A program made the translations under genes and the position numbers. The notes below the pieces were generated by a model. The model made no database searches and was not told the origin of the DNA. It saw nothing but the letters and a program-made list of their open reading frames with translations. Positions 10,342 through 19,384 of a stretch of DNA of 64,000 bases are shown one piece after another (within the stretch, counting starts at the first letter, position 1; the number at the start of each line of letters is the position of its first letter). This DNA comes from Candidatus Dormiibacterota bacterium (GTDB lineage: Bacteria > Chloroflexota > Dormibacteria > Aeolococcales > Aeolococcaceae), in assembly GCA_003153505.1 (NCBI GenBank), contig PLZA01000074.1:217687-281686 (forward strand), written 5' to 3'.

Positions 10342-11084
10342 AGCTGCATGAACTGAGCCCCGCCAAGGGCAGCCGGCGGCCGCGCAAACGGGTCGGTCGC
10401 GGCCAGGGTGCCGGCCAGGGCAAGACCAGTGGTCGCGGCCAGAAAGGCCAGGGATCGCGGTCGAGCGTCGGGCTGCCCACCGGATTCGAAGGCGGCCAGA
10501 TGCCGCTCAAGCAGCGGCTGCCCAAGCTCCGCGGCTTCCACAATCGCTGGCGTCATGAGTACGTCGTCGTCAACCTCGGCAAGCTCGTGCGCTTCGAGAA
10601 GAACAGCGTTGTCGATCCGGACGTGCTCACCGAAGCGGGTCTGATCCCGCGCGCGTCCTCATCCGTGAAGGTGCTCGCGGCGGGCCACCTCGGCCATGCG
10701 CTGACCCTTCGCGTGCACCGGATCTCGGCCGCGGCGCGTACGGCCGTCGAGTCCGCTGGTGGTTCTGTCGAATTGCTCGGCCCGCAGCCCGCCGCCGAAG
10801 GCGCGGCGCCGGTCGGCAAGCGCGAGCAGCGCAAGGCCGATGCCGTGGTGGCGCGTGCAGAGTTGCTCAGCCGCCCGGCGACGCCTGCCGAGCCGGTGGC
10901 CAAGCCCGACGGGAAGAAACGCGTCAAGGGTGCGGACGCGACGCCAGCAGCCAAACCCGCGCGGGATCGCGCCGAGCGCGGCGGCAAACGACAGACCGCT
11001 CGCGACGGCGACGGCGCAGTAGCCACGGCTCCCGAGCCGGACGCACCACACGAACACGAGGCGGAGACCGAGGACAGGGAGTGA
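10338..11084 (+). CDS. rplO: 50S ribosomal protein L15 with about 100-residue tail
   Basis: L15 is a late-assembly core protein. From the GTG at 10338 the first 145 or so residues are L15-like, with [20 protein letters not shown] and [11 protein letters not shown]. The remaining 100 residues are Ala/Lys/Arg/Pro-rich and end in an acidic stretch ([14 protein letters not shown]), giving 248 residues against the usual 145-150. It overlaps secY by 4 nt. Confidence 0.95.
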   Translation: MKLHELSPAKGSRRPRKRVGRGQGAGQGKTSGRGQKGQGSRSSVGLPTGFEGGQMPLKQRLPKLRGFHNRWRHEYVVVNLGKLVRFEKNSVVDPDVLTEAGLIPRASSSVKVLAAGHLGHALTLRVHRISAAARTAVESAGGSVELLGPQPAAEGAAPVGKREQRKADAVVARAELLSRPATPAEPVAKPDGKKRVKGADATPAAKPARDRAERGGKRQTARDGDGAVATAPEPDAPHEHEAETEDRE

Positions 11085-12412
11085 ACCTCCTCGAGGCGCT
11101 CGGTCAGGCGATCCGCATCCCGGAGCTGCGTCGGAAGCTGCTCTTCACCCTCGGGTTGCTGGCGGCATTCCGAATCCTCGCCGCCATCGCCATCCCGGGC
11201 ACGAACGCGAAGGCGCTCGCGGAACTCTTCTCCGGCAATACGCTGCTCGGCCTGCTCAACCTCTTCAGCGGCGGTGGCCTGCAGCGCTTCACGCTGGTCG
11301 CGCTCGGACTCAATCCCTACATCAACGCCACGATCATCATGCAGCTCATGACGGTGGTCTCCGTCCGGCTCAAGGAGCTGAGCAAGGAAGGGGAGATCGG
11401 CCGCAAGAAGATCACCCGCTACACGCGCTGGCTCACCGTGCCCCTGGCGATGCTCCAGGCCTTCGGGTATCTCGCGTTGTTCGAGCAGCCGGTCGGCAAT
11501 GCCGGTCCGATCATCGCCAACCCGACTGCGGCGACCCAGATCAGCATCATCCTCACGCTCACCGCGGGCACGGTCATCGCGATGTGGCTCGGTGAGCTGA
11601 TCACCGAGTACGGTGTCGGCAACGGGGTGTCGCTGATCATCTTCGTCGGCATCATCGGCCGGCTCCCGGCGGCGATCGTCGGCTACGGCGGCACCGGTGG
11701 CACCGCGCACATCATTCAGATCGTGATCATGGCGATCATCGCCGTCGCAGTGACGGCAGGCGTCATCGAGGTGCAGCAGGCCCAGCGGAAAGTGCCGGTC
11801 CAGTCTGCGCAACGGGTCCTCAACGTGCGCACCGGGCAGGCCGCGCAGGGGAGGCGCAACTTCTTACCATTGCGAGTCAACGCCGCTGGTGTCATCCCGA
11901 TCATCTTCGCCATCTCGATCATGACGTTCCCGACCATCTTCGCCAACCTCTTTCAGAGCAGCGGCGGCTGGACACAGTCCGTTGCAATGTGGATCACCAC
12001 CAACTGGCAGGCGACCGGCGGCAACATCTTCCTGAACGTCGTGTACAACGCCATCTACTTCCTGCTCGTGATGGGATTCACATACTTCTACACGGCGATC
12101 GTGTTCGACCCCGTGGACGTCGCAGACAACCTGAAGAAGCAATCGACGTTCATACCCGGCATCCGGCCAGGAAGGAGCACCGCCGAGTACCTCGGCAAGG
12201 TGATGGGCAGGATCACGCTCGCCGGGGCGCTCTTTCTCGCGCTGATCACCGTGGTGCTGCCATTGCTGACCTCGATCCTCACCGGGGTCCCGTCGACCAG
12301 CCTCTACCTGGGCGGCACGGCGATCCTCATCGTGGTCGGTGTGGCGCTCGACACCATGAAACAGATCGAGACTCAGCTGCTCATGCGCCAGTACAAGGGG
12401 TTCATCAAATGA
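11081..12412 (+). CDS. secY: Preprotein translocase subunit SecY
   Basis: SecY is the channel-forming subunit of the Sec translocon in the cytoplasmic membrane. The 443-residue product has ten predicted hydrophobic segments. Recognisable stretches are the plug/TM2 region with GLNPYINATIIMQL, and FIPGIRPGRSTAEYL on the C5 cytoplasmic loop. The GTG start overlaps rplO, and the stop overlaps adk. secA lies 11 kb downstream. Confidence 0.97.
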   Translation: MNLLEALGQAIRIPELRRKLLFTLGLLAAFRILAAIAIPGTNAKALAELFSGNTLLGLLNLFSGGGLQRFTLVALGLNPYINATIIMQLMTVVSVRLKELSKEGEIGRKKITRYTRWLTVPLAMLQAFGYLALFEQPVGNAGPIIANPTAATQISIILTLTAGTVIAMWLGELITEYGVGNGVSLIIFVGIIGRLPAAIVGYGGTGGTAHIIQIVIMAIIAVAVTAGVIEVQQAQRKVPVQSAQRVLNVRTGQAAQGRRNFLPLRVNAAGVIPIIFAISIMTFPTIFANLFQSSGGWTQSVAMWITTNWQATGGNIFLNVVYNAIYFLLVMGFTYFYTAIVFDPVDVADNLKKQSTFIPGIRPGRSTAEYLGKVMGRITLAGALFLALITVVLPLLTSILTGVPSTSLYLGGTAILIVVGVALDTMKQIETQLLMRQYKGFIK

Positions 12413-12999
12413 TCGCCTTGATGTTCGGTCCTCCCGGCAGTGGCAAGGGAACGCAGGCCTCGCGAGTCGCGGTGCGCCTGGGCGTCCCCCACGTCGCGGC
12501 GGGGGACATGCTCCGCGACGAGGTCGCCCGCGACACTGCGCTCGGCCGCGAGGCCAAGCCGATCATGGATTCTGGTGGGCTCGTCCCGGACGACCTCGTC
12601 GTTCGCATGATCGAGGGCCGCCTCGGCCAGCCGGATGCGATCAGTGGTGTCCTCCTCGACGGCTTTCCTCGCACCGTGCCCCAGGCGGTCACCCTCGACG
12701 CGATGCTCGGCCGGCGCGACACGAACGTGGATGACGTGGTCTCGCTCGAGGTTCCCGACGACGAGCTCAAAGCGCGGATCCTCAAGCGGGCCACGACCGA
12801 GGGACGCAGCGATGACACCGCCGAGGGATTGGCCCAGCGGCTTATGGTCTATCGCCAGGACACCGCTCCCGTGCTCGACCACTACAGAGAAGCCGGCACA
12901 CGAATCGAGGCGATCAACGGGGTCGGTGACATCGACGCGATCACCGAACGAATCATCGAATCCCTCAAACACAACGGCGCCGCCGTGGGGAACTCATGA
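12409..12999 (+). CDS. adk: Adenylate kinase, short-LID form
   Basis: Adk converts ATP + AMP to 2 ADP in the cytosol. The P-loop GPPGSGKGT is at residues 7-15 and the AMP-binding segments DGFPRT and GDMLRDEV are present. The LID between residues 125 and 135 (around RATTEGRSDD) is very short and has no zinc-ligand Cys, as in the short-form adenylate kinases. The product has 196 residues. It overlaps secY and map by 4 nt each. Confidence 0.96.
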   Translation: MIALMFGPPGSGKGTQASRVAVRLGVPHVAAGDMLRDEVARDTALGREAKPIMDSGGLVPDDLVVRMIEGRLGQPDAISGVLLDGFPRTVPQAVTLDAMLGRRDTNVDDVVSLEVPDDELKARILKRATTEGRSDDTAEGLAQRLMVYRQDTAPVLDHYREAGTRIEAINGVGDIDAITERIIESLKHNGAAVGNS

Positions 13000-13793
13000 G
13001 CACACACGCGGTCGACAGCTTCCGCTTGAAGCGGCCGGACGAGGTCGAGAAGATGCGGGTCTCCGGGAAGATCCTCGGTGCCTGCCTGGCCCAGCTGGCG
13101 AGCTCGGTTCGCCCGGGAATCACCACGCTCGACCTCGACAGCGAGGCGGAGACGTTCATTCGCGACCACCATTGCATCCCCGGGTTCCTCGGATACCAGG
13201 GATTCCCCAACTCCCTCTGCGTCTCGATCAATGACCAGGTGGTGCACGGGATTCCCGGTCCGCAGGTGATCAAGGATGGGGACCTCGTCTCGCTCGACTG
13301 CGGGCTGATCCTCGAGGGTTGGTGGGCGGACAGCGGGCTCTCGGTCGAGTGCGGCGAGGCGTCTCCGGAGGTGCGTCGCCTGATCGACACCACCCGCGAA
13401 GCACTCGACCTCGGCATCGCCGCAGCCCAGCCGGGCAACCACATCGGTGACATCGGCGCCGCTGTCCAGACCTTCGTGGAGGCGAACGGGTACTCGGTGG
13501 TGCGCCAGTACGTGGGCCATGGCATCGGCCGGGACATGCACGAGCTGCCGCAGGTGCCCAATTACGGCCGCCCCGGGACTGGCAACCTGCTCAAGCCCGG
13601 CTACGTCATCGCCATCGAGCCGATGGTCAACCTTGGCCGTGCCGACACGCGGGTTCTCGATGACGACTGGACCGTCGTCACGTCCGACGGCAAGCTCTCC
13701 TGTTACTTCGAGCACACGGTCGCGATCACCGAGTCCGGACCGGAGGTCCTGACCCTGCGCCCCGACCGCGTGCTGGCAGACGCGAAATCGTGA
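12996..13793 (+). CDS. map: Methionine aminopeptidase, type I
   Basis: Map removes the initiator Met from nascent proteins using a dinuclear metal site. The ligands are visible in order: Asp in VSLDCG and in WWADSG, His in VGHGIGRDMHE, Glu in AIEPMV and Glu in YFEHTVAIT. It has 265 residues, is a stand-alone type I enzyme and overlaps adk by 4 nt. A 186-nt gap with a promoter follows. Confidence 0.97.
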   Translation: MSTHAVDSFRLKRPDEVEKMRVSGKILGACLAQLASSVRPGITTLDLDSEAETFIRDHHCIPGFLGYQGFPNSLCVSINDQVVHGIPGPQVIKDGDLVSLDCGLILEGWWADSGLSVECGEASPEVRRLIDTTREALDLGIAAAQPGNHIGDIGAAVQTFVEANGYSVVRQYVGHGIGRDMHELPQVPNYGRPGTGNLLKPGYVIAIEPMVNLGRADTRVLDDDWTVVTSDGKLSCYFEHTVAITESGPEVLTLRPDRVLADAKS

Positions 13794-13804
13794 GAGGCGT
13801 CGAT

Positions 13805-13834
13805 TTGCCTGCCGGCCGGGGTGCGGTTTATACT
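13805..13834 (+). promoter_or_regulatory. Sigma70-type promoter upstream of rpmJ-rpsM-rpsK-rpsD-rpoA
   Basis: The -35 TTGCCT (13805-13810) and -10 TATACT (13829-13834) are separated by 18 nt in the only sizeable gap between map and rpmJ. The predicted start near 13841 gives a leader of about 140 nt. That leader begins with a small hairpin, GGCTC/GAGCC, at 13845-13860. The leader could carry S4-type autoregulation, but I see no specific match. Confidence 0.6.
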
Positions 13835-13979
13835 CATTGCCTCGGGCTCTCGCATGAGCCTGGTTCGGCGCGCACGCAACGGGGTACCGCCGGCACCAGC
13901 GTCACGGATCGCCCCGGGACGCATCGAGCACTTGCCATCGGCTCCCTACGCCGCCAACCATGAGGAATTCGTCACCAGG

Positions 13980-14093
13980 ATGAAGGTCAGAGCATCGGTC
14001 AAGCGCCTGTGTGAGCGCTGCAAGATCATCAAACGCCACGGCGCGGTGAGAGTGATCTGCGAGAACCCGAAACACAAGCAGCGGCAGGGGTAA
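13980..14093 (+). CDS. rpmJ: 50S ribosomal protein L36
   Basis: L36 is a 37-residue zinc-ribbon protein. It starts [20 protein letters not shown] and continues [13 protein letters not shown], so the Cys/Cys/Cys/His zinc ligands are intact. The frame is open upstream to 13821 but the extension is not L36-like, and ATG 13980 is the family start. infA, which usually precedes it, is absent. Confidence 0.97.
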   Translation: MKVRASVKRLCERCKIIKRHGAVRVICENPKHKQRQG

Positions 14094-14102
14094 CGGCAGG
14101 CA

Positions 14103-14489
14103 ATGGCACGTATCGCCGGCGTTGACGTCCCTCGGGACAAGCGGATCGAGATCGCCCTCACGTACATCTACGGCATCGGCCGGACCACAGCCAAGCGAAT
14201 GCTGTCCCTGGCCGGCGTGGCGCCGGACACGCGCACCAAGGATCTGAGCGATGCTCAGGTCGGGAAGTTGCGCGACGTCATCGCGAAGCAGCTGCAGGGC
14301 AGGGTGGAAGGCGATCTGCGCCGAACGATCGCGCTCAACATCAAGCGCCTGACCGAGATCGGCACCTACCGCGGCCTGCGCCATCGGCGCGGACTACCGG
14401 TCCGCGGTCAGCGCACCAGGACCAATGCCCGGACCCGTCGCGGTCCCAAGAAGACCGTCGGCGTCCGCCGGAAGAAGGCGACGAAATAG
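14103..14489 (+). CDS. rpsM: 30S ribosomal protein S13
   Basis: S13 contacts the P-site tRNA and bridges to the 50S. It has 128 residues, starts [20 protein letters not shown] and has [12 protein letters not shown] and the C-terminal [20 protein letters not shown]. It is 9 nt after rpmJ and 2 nt before rpsK. Confidence 0.98.
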   Translation: MARIAGVDVPRDKRIEIALTYIYGIGRTTAKRMLSLAGVAPDTRTKDLSDAQVGKLRDVIAKQLQGRVEGDLRRTIALNIKRLTEIGTYRGLRHRRGLPVRGQRTRTNARTRRGPKKTVGVRRKKATK

Positions 14490-14491
14490 TC

Positions 14492-14887
14492 ATGGCCAAG
14501 AAGAAGAAAGTCGTCCGGACCCGTCGCCGCGAGCGCAAGAACATCGCTGTGGGTCAGGCGCACGTGCTGGCGACGTTCAACAACACCATCGTCAGCCTCA
14601 CCGACCCCGACGGCAACGTCATCGCCTGGGGGTCGGCGGGCGCGCAGGGATTCAAGGGTTCGCGCAAGAGCACGCCGTTCGCCGCGCAGGTCACCGCCGA
14701 GGCCGCCGCGCGTCGTGCGATGGAGCACGGTCTGAAGTCGATCGAGATCTTCGTCAAGGGTCCGGGGGCCGGCCGTGAGGCCGCCATCCGCAGCCTGCAG
14801 GCGAGCGGGCTCGATGTCAGCGCCATCTCCGACGTGACACCGATCCCGCACAACGGTTGCCGCCCGCCCAAGCGGCGCCGGGTCTAG
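14492..14887 (+). CDS. rpsK: 30S ribosomal protein S11
   Basis: S11 lies on the platform near the Shine-Dalgarno helix. It has 131 residues, with [16 protein letters not shown] and [19 protein letters not shown], and the C-terminal signature [20 protein letters not shown]. Confidence 0.98.
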   Translation: MAKKKKVVRTRRRERKNIAVGQAHVLATFNNTIVSLTDPDGNVIAWGSAGAQGFKGSRKSTPFAAQVTAEAAARRAMEHGLKSIEIFVKGPGAGREAAIRSLQASGLDVSAISDVTPIPHNGCRPPKRRRV

Positions 14888-14894
14888 GGGATCC

Positions 14895-15524
14895 ATGGCC
14901 AATCAAGCGGGTCCTGTCTGCCGTCTGTGCCGCCGCGAGGGCGCCAAGCTCTACCTGAAGGGCGCGAAGTGCGTGACCAACTGCACGTTCGACAAGCGCA
15001 GTGGTCTGCTCCCAGGGCAGCACGGGCTCGCGCGCCGTCGCAAGGCGAGCGACTACGGCATCCAGCTCCGGGCGAAGCAGAAGGCACGGCGCATCTACGG
15101 CGTCCTCGAGACCCAGTTCCGGCGCTATTTCGAACGTGCTGAGGGTGCCGAGGGCGTCACCGGCACGGTCCTGCTCCAGCAGCTCGAGCGCCGGCTCGAC
15201 AACATCGTCTACCGCCTCGGGCTCGCCAGCTCGCGCCGGGAGGCGCGCCAGCTCGTCAGCCATCGCCATTTCAGGGTCAACGGCAAGGCGCTCAACATTG
15301 CGTCGGCGCAGTTGCGCCCCGGTGACGTGGTCGAGGTTCGCGAGCGCAGCCGCAAGATGCTGGTGCTCGAGAACGCGCAGGCGCTCGTGTCGGGCAGGTC
15401 GGTCCCCGACTGGCTCACCCTCGACGCTGCGGCGCTGCGGGGCACGGTCACACGTTTGCCGGAGCGCCATGAGATGGAACAACAAATCGAAGAGCAGCTC
15501 ATCGTGGAGTACTACTCGAGATGA
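14895..15524 (+). CDS. rpsD: 30S ribosomal protein S4, Cys-containing type
   Basis: S4 nucleates 30S assembly and often represses the alpha operon. It has 209 residues. The N-terminus carries four Cys (C-x2-C, then KGAKC and NCTFDKR), the zinc-binding variant. The S4 RNA-binding domain (about residues 90-150) includes RLDNIVYRLGLASSRREARQ and HRHFRVNGKALNI. Confidence 0.97.
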   Translation: MANQAGPVCRLCRREGAKLYLKGAKCVTNCTFDKRSGLLPGQHGLARRRKASDYGIQLRAKQKARRIYGVLETQFRRYFERAEGAEGVTGTVLLQQLERRLDNIVYRLGLASSRREARQLVSHRHFRVNGKALNIASAQLRPGDVVEVRERSRKMLVLENAQALVSGRSVPDWLTLDAAALRGTVTRLPERHEMEQQIEEQLIVEYYSR

Positions 15525-15533
15525 CAATGCTCC

Positions 15534-15549
15534 GCGCCGGGATCGGCGC
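15534..15549 (+). repeat. Inverted repeat in the rpsD-rpoA gap
   Basis: GCGCCG and CGGCGC (6-bp arms) flank a GGAT tetraloop within the 56-nt gap before rpoA. No T-run follows, so it is not a classical terminator. A partial attenuator or an RNA-processing or stability hairpin are the alternatives. Confidence 0.45.
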
Positions 15550-15580
15550 AACGCCCCTGTTCCCTGTTGAGGAGTCCTGA

Positions 15581-16555
15581 ATGGCAATTGACATGATGAC
15601 TACACCCGCGGTCAAGGAGATCGAGAGCAGCGCCGATTACGGCAAGTTCGAGATCGAGCCGCTCGAGCCCGGATTCGGCGTCACGCTCGGCAACTCGCTG
15701 CGCCGCGTGCTGCTCTCCTCGCTCCCTGGCGCCGCGATCACCTCGGTCTCCATCGAGGGCATCGCTCACGAATTCAGCTCGATCGAGAACGTCAAAGAAG
15801 ACGTGACCGAGATCCTGCTGAATATCAAGGAGATCAACGTCCTCTCCCACAGCGCCGACCCGGTGCGCATCAGCATCGATCAGCATGGCCCTCGCGACGT
15901 CACCGCCGGCGACATCGAGTGCCCGAGCGACATCGAGATCCGCAACCCCGGTCAGCACATCGCAACCCTGGATTCGCCCAAGGCACAGTTGCGCATGGAC
16001 CTGATGGTCGAGCGCGGCAAGGGATACGTCACTGCGGAGCGCAACAAGAAGGAAGGCCAGGCGATCGGCGTGATCCCGATCGACGCCATCTTCACGCCAG
16101 TCCGCAAGGCCAACTTCTTCGTGGAGAAGACCCGCGTCGGCCAGGAGACCGAGTGGGACAAGCTGGTCGTCGAGGTGTGGACCGACGGAACCCTGGCCCC
16201 GGTGGAAGCGGTCAGCCGCGCCGCCGGCCTCTTCACGGATCACCTCGGGCTCTTCGTCCGGTTCGGCGACAACCTCGCCGCCCCTCAGCAGCGCCAGGCA
16301 CGCGGCAACGACCTCCCGAGCCGCCTCGCCGACGTGCCGATCGAGGACCTCGAGCTCAGTGTTCGCGCGCTCAACTGCCTCAAGGCGAACGACATCACCA
16401 AGGTCGGCCAGCTGGTGGCGATGAAGCAGGAAGAGCTGCTCACCTTGCGCAACTTCGGTCAGAAGTCGCTCGATGAGATTCGCGAGAAGCTCGTGCAGCG
16501 CGAACTGGTCACCCCCGAAGAGCTGGACACCCTGTTCCAGCCGATGGCGAGGTAA
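15581..16555 (+). CDS. rpoA: DNA-directed RNA polymerase alpha subunit
   Basis: RpoA dimerises to scaffold RNA polymerase. The N-terminal domain shows FGVTLGNSLRRVLLSSLPG. The C-terminal domain (about residues 245-320) has the UP-element/activator-contact region LNCLKANDITKVGQL and LRNFGQKSLDEI. It has 324 residues. GAGGAG sits 8-13 nt upstream of the ATG. It is 12 nt from rplQ. Confidence 0.98.
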   Translation: MAIDMMTTPAVKEIESSADYGKFEIEPLEPGFGVTLGNSLRRVLLSSLPGAAITSVSIEGIAHEFSSIENVKEDVTEILLNIKEINVLSHSADPVRISIDQHGPRDVTAGDIECPSDIEIRNPGQHIATLDSPKAQLRMDLMVERGKGYVTAERNKKEGQAIGVIPIDAIFTPVRKANFFVEKTRVGQETEWDKLVVEVWTDGTLAPVEAVSRAAGLFTDHLGLFVRFGDNLAAPQQRQARGNDLPSRLADVPIEDLELSVRALNCLKANDITKVGQLVAMKQEELLTLRNFGQKSLDEIREKLVQRELVTPEELDTLFQPMAR

Positions 16556-16567
16556 CCGGGACCACTC

Positions 16568-16921
16568 ATGCGACATCGCATCGCCGGTCGGAAGTTCGGG
16601 CGCAGCGCGGCGCATCGCCAGTCGATGACGCGCAACCAGGTGACCTCATTGCTGCGCTACGGCCGGATCACGACCACTGAGGCGAAGGCCAAGGAATTGC
16701 GTCGATGGGTCGAGCGCGTCATCACCGACGCCAAGCCCGACGACCTCAACGCGCGCCGCAAGGTTGCGCTTTACGTCAACGACCGCGAGGTTTCGAACAA
16801 GCTCTTCTCGACCTATCTCGAGCGCTACAAGGAGCGTCCCGGCGGCTACACGCGGGTGGTCAAGCTGCCGCCGCGGCGCAGTGACGCAGCCCCGATGGCC
16901 ATCATCGAGCTGGTCGAGTAG
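16568..16921 (+). CDS. rplQ: 50S ribosomal protein L17
   Basis: L17 lies near the tunnel exit. It has 117 residues, starts MRHRIAGRKFGRSAAHRQSM and has TTEAKAKELRRWVERVIT and the C-terminal ERPGGYTRVVKLPPRRSDAA. It is the last alpha-operon gene, followed after 13 nt by truA. Confidence 0.98.
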   Translation: MRHRIAGRKFGRSAAHRQSMTRNQVTSLLRYGRITTTEAKAKELRRWVERVITDAKPDDLNARRKVALYVNDREVSNKLFSTYLERYKERPGGYTRVVKLPPRRSDAAPMAIIELVE

Positions 16922-16934
16922 GAACGGTTCACGC

Positions 16935-17747
16935 GTGCCCACATACAGCCTCACCCTCGAGTACGACGGCACCGATTTTGCCGGCTGGCAGATCCAGCCG
17001 ACAGTGCGGACCGCGATGGGCGTCTTCAGCGACGCGCTGCGTGCGGTCACGTCCGAGACGCCGGCGCTCACCGCGGCCGGGCGCACCGACTCGGGGGCGC
17101 ACGCGCACGGCCAGGTGGTCGGCTGCACGCTCGAGCGCGCGTGGGCGCCCGACACCCTGCGCAACGCACTCAACGCAACGCTCCCCGCCGACCTTGCGGT
17201 CCGCACTGTCGCGATCCGGCCCGACGGCTTCCATGCGCGTCGTGATGCGGTCGAGCGGACGTATCGCTATCTCGTCGTGTGCAGGGAGGGCAGGTCGCCG
17301 GTGATGCGCCGCAATGCGTGGACCGTGCGCGGACCACTGGACACCGATGCGATGCGCTCAGGCGCGGCTCACCTCGCTGGCAAGCACGATTTTGCGGCGT
17401 TCGGAACCGCACCACGCGCCGGCGGGAGCACCATTCGCCACGTGACGTCGGTCAGCATCGACCACGACGCACTCCCTGACACCCAGGCAACGCACCCCGG
17501 CGAGCCGGTGCTCGAAACCGTCGCGATCACCGTCCACGCCGACGCATTCCTGCGCGGCATGATGCGGTCGTTCACCGGTGCGCTCGTGAAGATCGGCCAG
17601 GGTCGTGCGACACCCGAGTGGCTGGCATCACTCGTCGACGGCGCAATCGCCCGCGATCCATCCGTGTCGGTCGCGCCGGCACGCGGGCTGCATCAGTGGT
17701 CGGTGCGCTACGAGCCAAAACCGACACACCAGGAGCTCGCGGCATGA
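16935..17747 (+). CDS. truA: tRNA pseudouridine(38-40) synthase TruA
   Basis: TruA isomerises U38-40 in the anticodon stem-loop of tRNAs. The GTG at 16935 gives MPTYSLTLEYDGTDFAGWQIQ, the family N-terminus. The catalytic Asp is in AAGRTDSGAHAHGQ and the C-terminal motif FLRGMMRSFTGALVKIGQGR is clear. It has 270 residues. Its position between rplQ and rplM is conserved in many bacteria, and it overlaps rplM by 4 nt. Confidence 0.96.
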   Translation: MPTYSLTLEYDGTDFAGWQIQPTVRTAMGVFSDALRAVTSETPALTAAGRTDSGAHAHGQVVGCTLERAWAPDTLRNALNATLPADLAVRTVAIRPDGFHARRDAVERTYRYLVVCREGRSPVMRRNAWTVRGPLDTDAMRSGAAHLAGKHDFAAFGTAPRAGGSTIRHVTSVSIDHDALPDTQATHPGEPVLETVAITVHADAFLRGMMRSFTGALVKIGQGRATPEWLASLVDGAIARDPSVSVAPARGLHQWSVRYEPKPTHQELAA

Positions 17748-18217
17748 CCAGCACGCTGACCTACCAGGCCAAGCCCGCTGAGCTGGAACAGCGCTGGTTC
17801 CTCGTGGACGCCCGCGGGCAGACGCTCGGGCGCCTCGCCGCCAACATCGCGCGCGTCCTGCGCGGCAAGCATCGCCCGCAGTTCACGCAGCACATCAACA
17901 CCGGCGAGCACGTGATCGTCATCAATGCGCGCGACATCGTGGTCACCGGCCGCAAGCGGACTCTCAAGCAGTACGACCGCTACTCGGGCTATCCGAGCGG
18001 GCGGCGCGTGCGCACCTTCGATGAGGCGATGGCAGTCGATGCCACCTTCCCCATCATGCACGCGGTCCGCGGCATGCTCCAGCACAACACCCTCGGTGCG
18101 GAGCAGCTGACCCACCTTCGTGTCTACGCGGGCTCGGAGCACAAACATGAGGCCCAGCGACCGCAGCCGATCACGTTCGGCGAGCTAGGGGAGATCATCC
18201 TTGCCCGCACCAGTTGA
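17744..18217 (+). CDS. rplM: 50S ribosomal protein L13
   Basis: L13 is an early assembly protein. The ATG overlaps the truA stop and gives 157 residues. Typical stretches are [35 protein letters not shown] and [17 protein letters not shown]. The gene runs 17 nt into rpsI. Confidence 0.97.
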   Translation: MTSTLTYQAKPAELEQRWFLVDARGQTLGRLAANIARVLRGKHRPQFTQHINTGEHVIVINARDIVVTGRKRTLKQYDRYSGYPSGRRVRTFDEAMAVDATFPIMHAVRGMLQHNTLGAEQLTHLRVYAGSEHKHEAQRPQPITFGELGEIILARTS

Positions 18218-18602
18218 GGCATACAAGCAGGCCACCGGCCGCCGCAAGACGGCGGTCGCGCGTGTTCGCATCGTCCCCGGCGACGGCGTCATCGTCGTCA
18301 ACAACCGCCCACCGAGCGAGTACTTCGGACGCCGTGACCTCGAGACCGTGGTCACGCAGCCGCTCCGGGTGACCGACACCACCGGCCGTTTCGAGGTGTC
18401 GGTGAAGGTCTTCGGCGGCGGCATCGCCGGCCAGGCCGGTGCCGTGTGCCACGGCATCGCGCGCGCGCTCATCGCCGCCGATCCGGAGCTGCGCCCGGTC
18501 CTCAAGGCGGCAGGGTTGCTCACCCGCGACTCCCGCGAGAAAGAGCGGAAGAAGTACGGCCTGAAGCGAGCACGGAAGGCGCCGCAGTACACCAAGCGGT
18601 AG
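18201..18602 (+). CDS. rpsI: 30S ribosomal protein S9
   Basis: The S9 C-terminal tail touches the P-site tRNA. The start is a TTG at 18201, preceded by a GGGGAG ribosome-binding site and lying inside the rplM 3' end. The frame reads [19 protein letters not shown] from there, with no ATG/GTG alternative before the conserved part. It has 133 residues and ends with the [20 protein letters not shown] tail. Confidence 0.96.
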   Translation: MPAPVEAYKQATGRRKTAVARVRIVPGDGVIVVNNRPPSEYFGRRDLETVVTQPLRVTDTTGRFEVSVKVFGGGIAGQAGAVCHGIARALIAADPELRPVLKAAGLLTRDSREKERKKYGLKRARKAPQYTKR

Positions 18603-19375
18603 TGGAGGCGCCGCCCGTCACGCGAACGACGGTGCGGGCTCGCGTGCTCGGATGCCCGGTCGACATCGTCGACATGGCAACAGCGGTGCAAACGCTCGTG
18701 GAACTGGTGGAACGGCGCCGTGCAGACGCGACATCGCATGCGGCGGTGGTCATCACCCTCAATCCCGAGATGGTCATGATGGCCCGGCGTCGCCCGGAAT
18801 TCAGCTCGGTCCTCGATTCGGCTGCCCTGGTGGTGCCGGATGGCATCGGCCTGGTGCGTGCGCTGCGCCGTCGCGGCCACCCCGAGGTTGAGCGCGTCGG
18901 CGGCGCGGACCTGATCGGCGCGTACCTTCCCGAGGCTGAGCGGCGAGAGCACCGCATCGCCCTGGTCGGTGGCGCGCCCGGCGTCGCCGCAGCTGCGCGG
19001 GACCGCATGCTCGAGAACCATCCGCGGCTCCGTGTCGTCGCGATCAACGACGGCCCTCCGGGGAAGGCGACGGCGCTCGAGGTCGAGCAGTCGCGTCCCG
19101 AGGTGGTCCTCGCAGCCTTCGGCGCCGGCCGCCAGGAACTCTTCCTGGACCGGTACCTCGGACCGATCGGCGCGGCATCGGGGATCGGCGTCGGCGGCGC
19201 CCTCGACTTCTTGGCCGGCCGCGTGCGCCGTGCGCCGTCGGCGGTGAGACGCGTCGGCCTCGAATGGGCGTGGCGTCTGGCCATCCAGCCGTGGCGGCTC
19301 CGGCGTCAGTCGGTGCTCCCGGTCTACTGGTGGCTCGAGCGCCGCGAAGCCGCCGCGATGCGCGCTGGGCGCTGA
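18602..19375 (+). CDS. WecG/TagA/CpsF-family glycosyltransferase (GT26)
   Basis: Enzymes of this family add N-acetylmannosamine-type sugars to lipid-linked intermediates for teichoic acid, enterobacterial common antigen or capsule synthesis. The GTG at 18602 overlaps the last base of the rpsI stop and gives 257 residues. Family signatures are TLNPEMVMMARRRPEF, VVPDGIGLVRALRR, VGGADLI, and FGAGRQELFLDRYLGP followed by GIGVGGALDFLAGRVRRAP. No transmembrane segment is obvious, so a peripheral membrane location is likely. The acceptor and sugar are unknown. It probably works with the adjacent lipid-glycosyltransferase. Confidence 0.9.
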   Translation: MEAPPVTRTTVRARVLGCPVDIVDMATAVQTLVELVERRRADATSHAAVVITLNPEMVMMARRRPEFSSVLDSAALVVPDGIGLVRALRRRGHPEVERVGGADLIGAYLPEAERREHRIALVGGAPGVAAAARDRMLENHPRLRVVAINDGPPGKATALEVEQSRPEVVLAAFGAGRQELFLDRYLGPIGAASGIGVGGALDFLAGRVRRAPSAVRRVGLEWAWRLAIQPWRLRRQSVLPVYWWLERREAAAMRAGR

Positions 19376-19384
19376 TCCAGCCCG

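Noticed and set aside
13821-13979. Upstream open extension of rpmJ as a candidate infA or N-terminal domain
   Set aside because: The translated extension has no IF1-like OB-fold motifs, and L36 starts at the family position 13980.
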